The notes below the pieces were generated by a model. It was not told the origin of the DNA, did not search any database, and saw nothing but the letters and a program-made list of their open reading frames with translations. The position numbers and the translations under genes are program-made. A stretch of 6,042 nt of DNA from Candidatus Poribacteria bacterium (GTDB lineage Bacteria; Poribacteria; WGA-4E; B28-G17), in contig QNBQ01000119.1 in the NCBI GenBank assembly GCA_003645735.1, positions 1-6,042 on the forward strand, given 5' to 3'. Positions 6,032 to 6,042 of the stretch are shown one piece after another. Numbering within the stretch: position 1 is the stretch's first letter; each line of letters begins with the position of its first letter.

Positions 6032-6042
6032 GCCGGAGCTGC

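Noticed and set aside
1..6042. CRISPR array, tRNA or rRNA genes, transposase, attachment sites
   Set aside because: I saw no regularly spaced repeats, no conserved RNA gene segments and no terminal inverted repeats; coding sequence fills nearly the whole window.

Overview
The window holds six genes, all on the minus strand and tightly packed. Read in the direction of transcription, from high to low coordinates, they are: phosphate acetyltransferase (pta), an alternative GlmU-type sugar nucleotidyltransferase/acetyltransferase, glucosamine-6-phosphate deaminase (nagB), a coiled-coil OmpA/MotB-type peptidoglycan-binding protein, a PorV/UPF0164-type outer-membrane beta-barrel, and an SbcD/Mre11-type nuclease whose 3' end runs off the window at base 1. 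Spacers are 23, 12, 6, -4 (a GTGA overlap) and 12 bases. No gap is large enough for an obvious internal promoter or terminator, so a single polycistronic unit is likely. Its promoter would lie beyond base 6042, since only a ribosome binding site precedes pta here.

The organism looks like a diderm (Gram-negative) bacterium: two of the six genes encode envelope proteins, one of them a barrel ending in Phe. The GlmU variant (NTP_transf_4 type, without the usual GlmU N-terminal signature) and the PorV-like barrel are both typical of Bacteroidetes/FCB-type bacteria and related candidate phyla. The DNA is GC-rich, the coding strand is markedly purine-rich, Arg is mostly AGG/AGA and Ile is often ATA. 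These are traits often seen in thermophiles. The phylum cannot be fixed from this window; an uncultured FCB-like or Poribacteria-like thermophilic lineage is a guess.

The genes form two halves plus a tail. The first three fit amino-sugar supply: Pta interconverts acetyl phosphate and acetyl-CoA, the GlmU-like protein would use acetyl-CoA and UTP to make UDP-GlcNAc, and NagB interconverts GlcN-6-P with Fru-6-P and ammonia. The next two fit the envelope that UDP-GlcNAc builds: a protein expected to bind peptidoglycan, and an outer-membrane barrel translationally coupled to it. The last gene is a DNA-repair nuclease subunit whose partner SbcC, if present, would be expected just outside the window. 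I see no mobile element, CRISPR array, RNA gene or clearly novel defence system. The most interesting points are the gene neighbourhood itself, the non-canonical GlmU, the altered allosteric-site residues of NagB, and a 17-base translation-initiation sequence shared by two genes.
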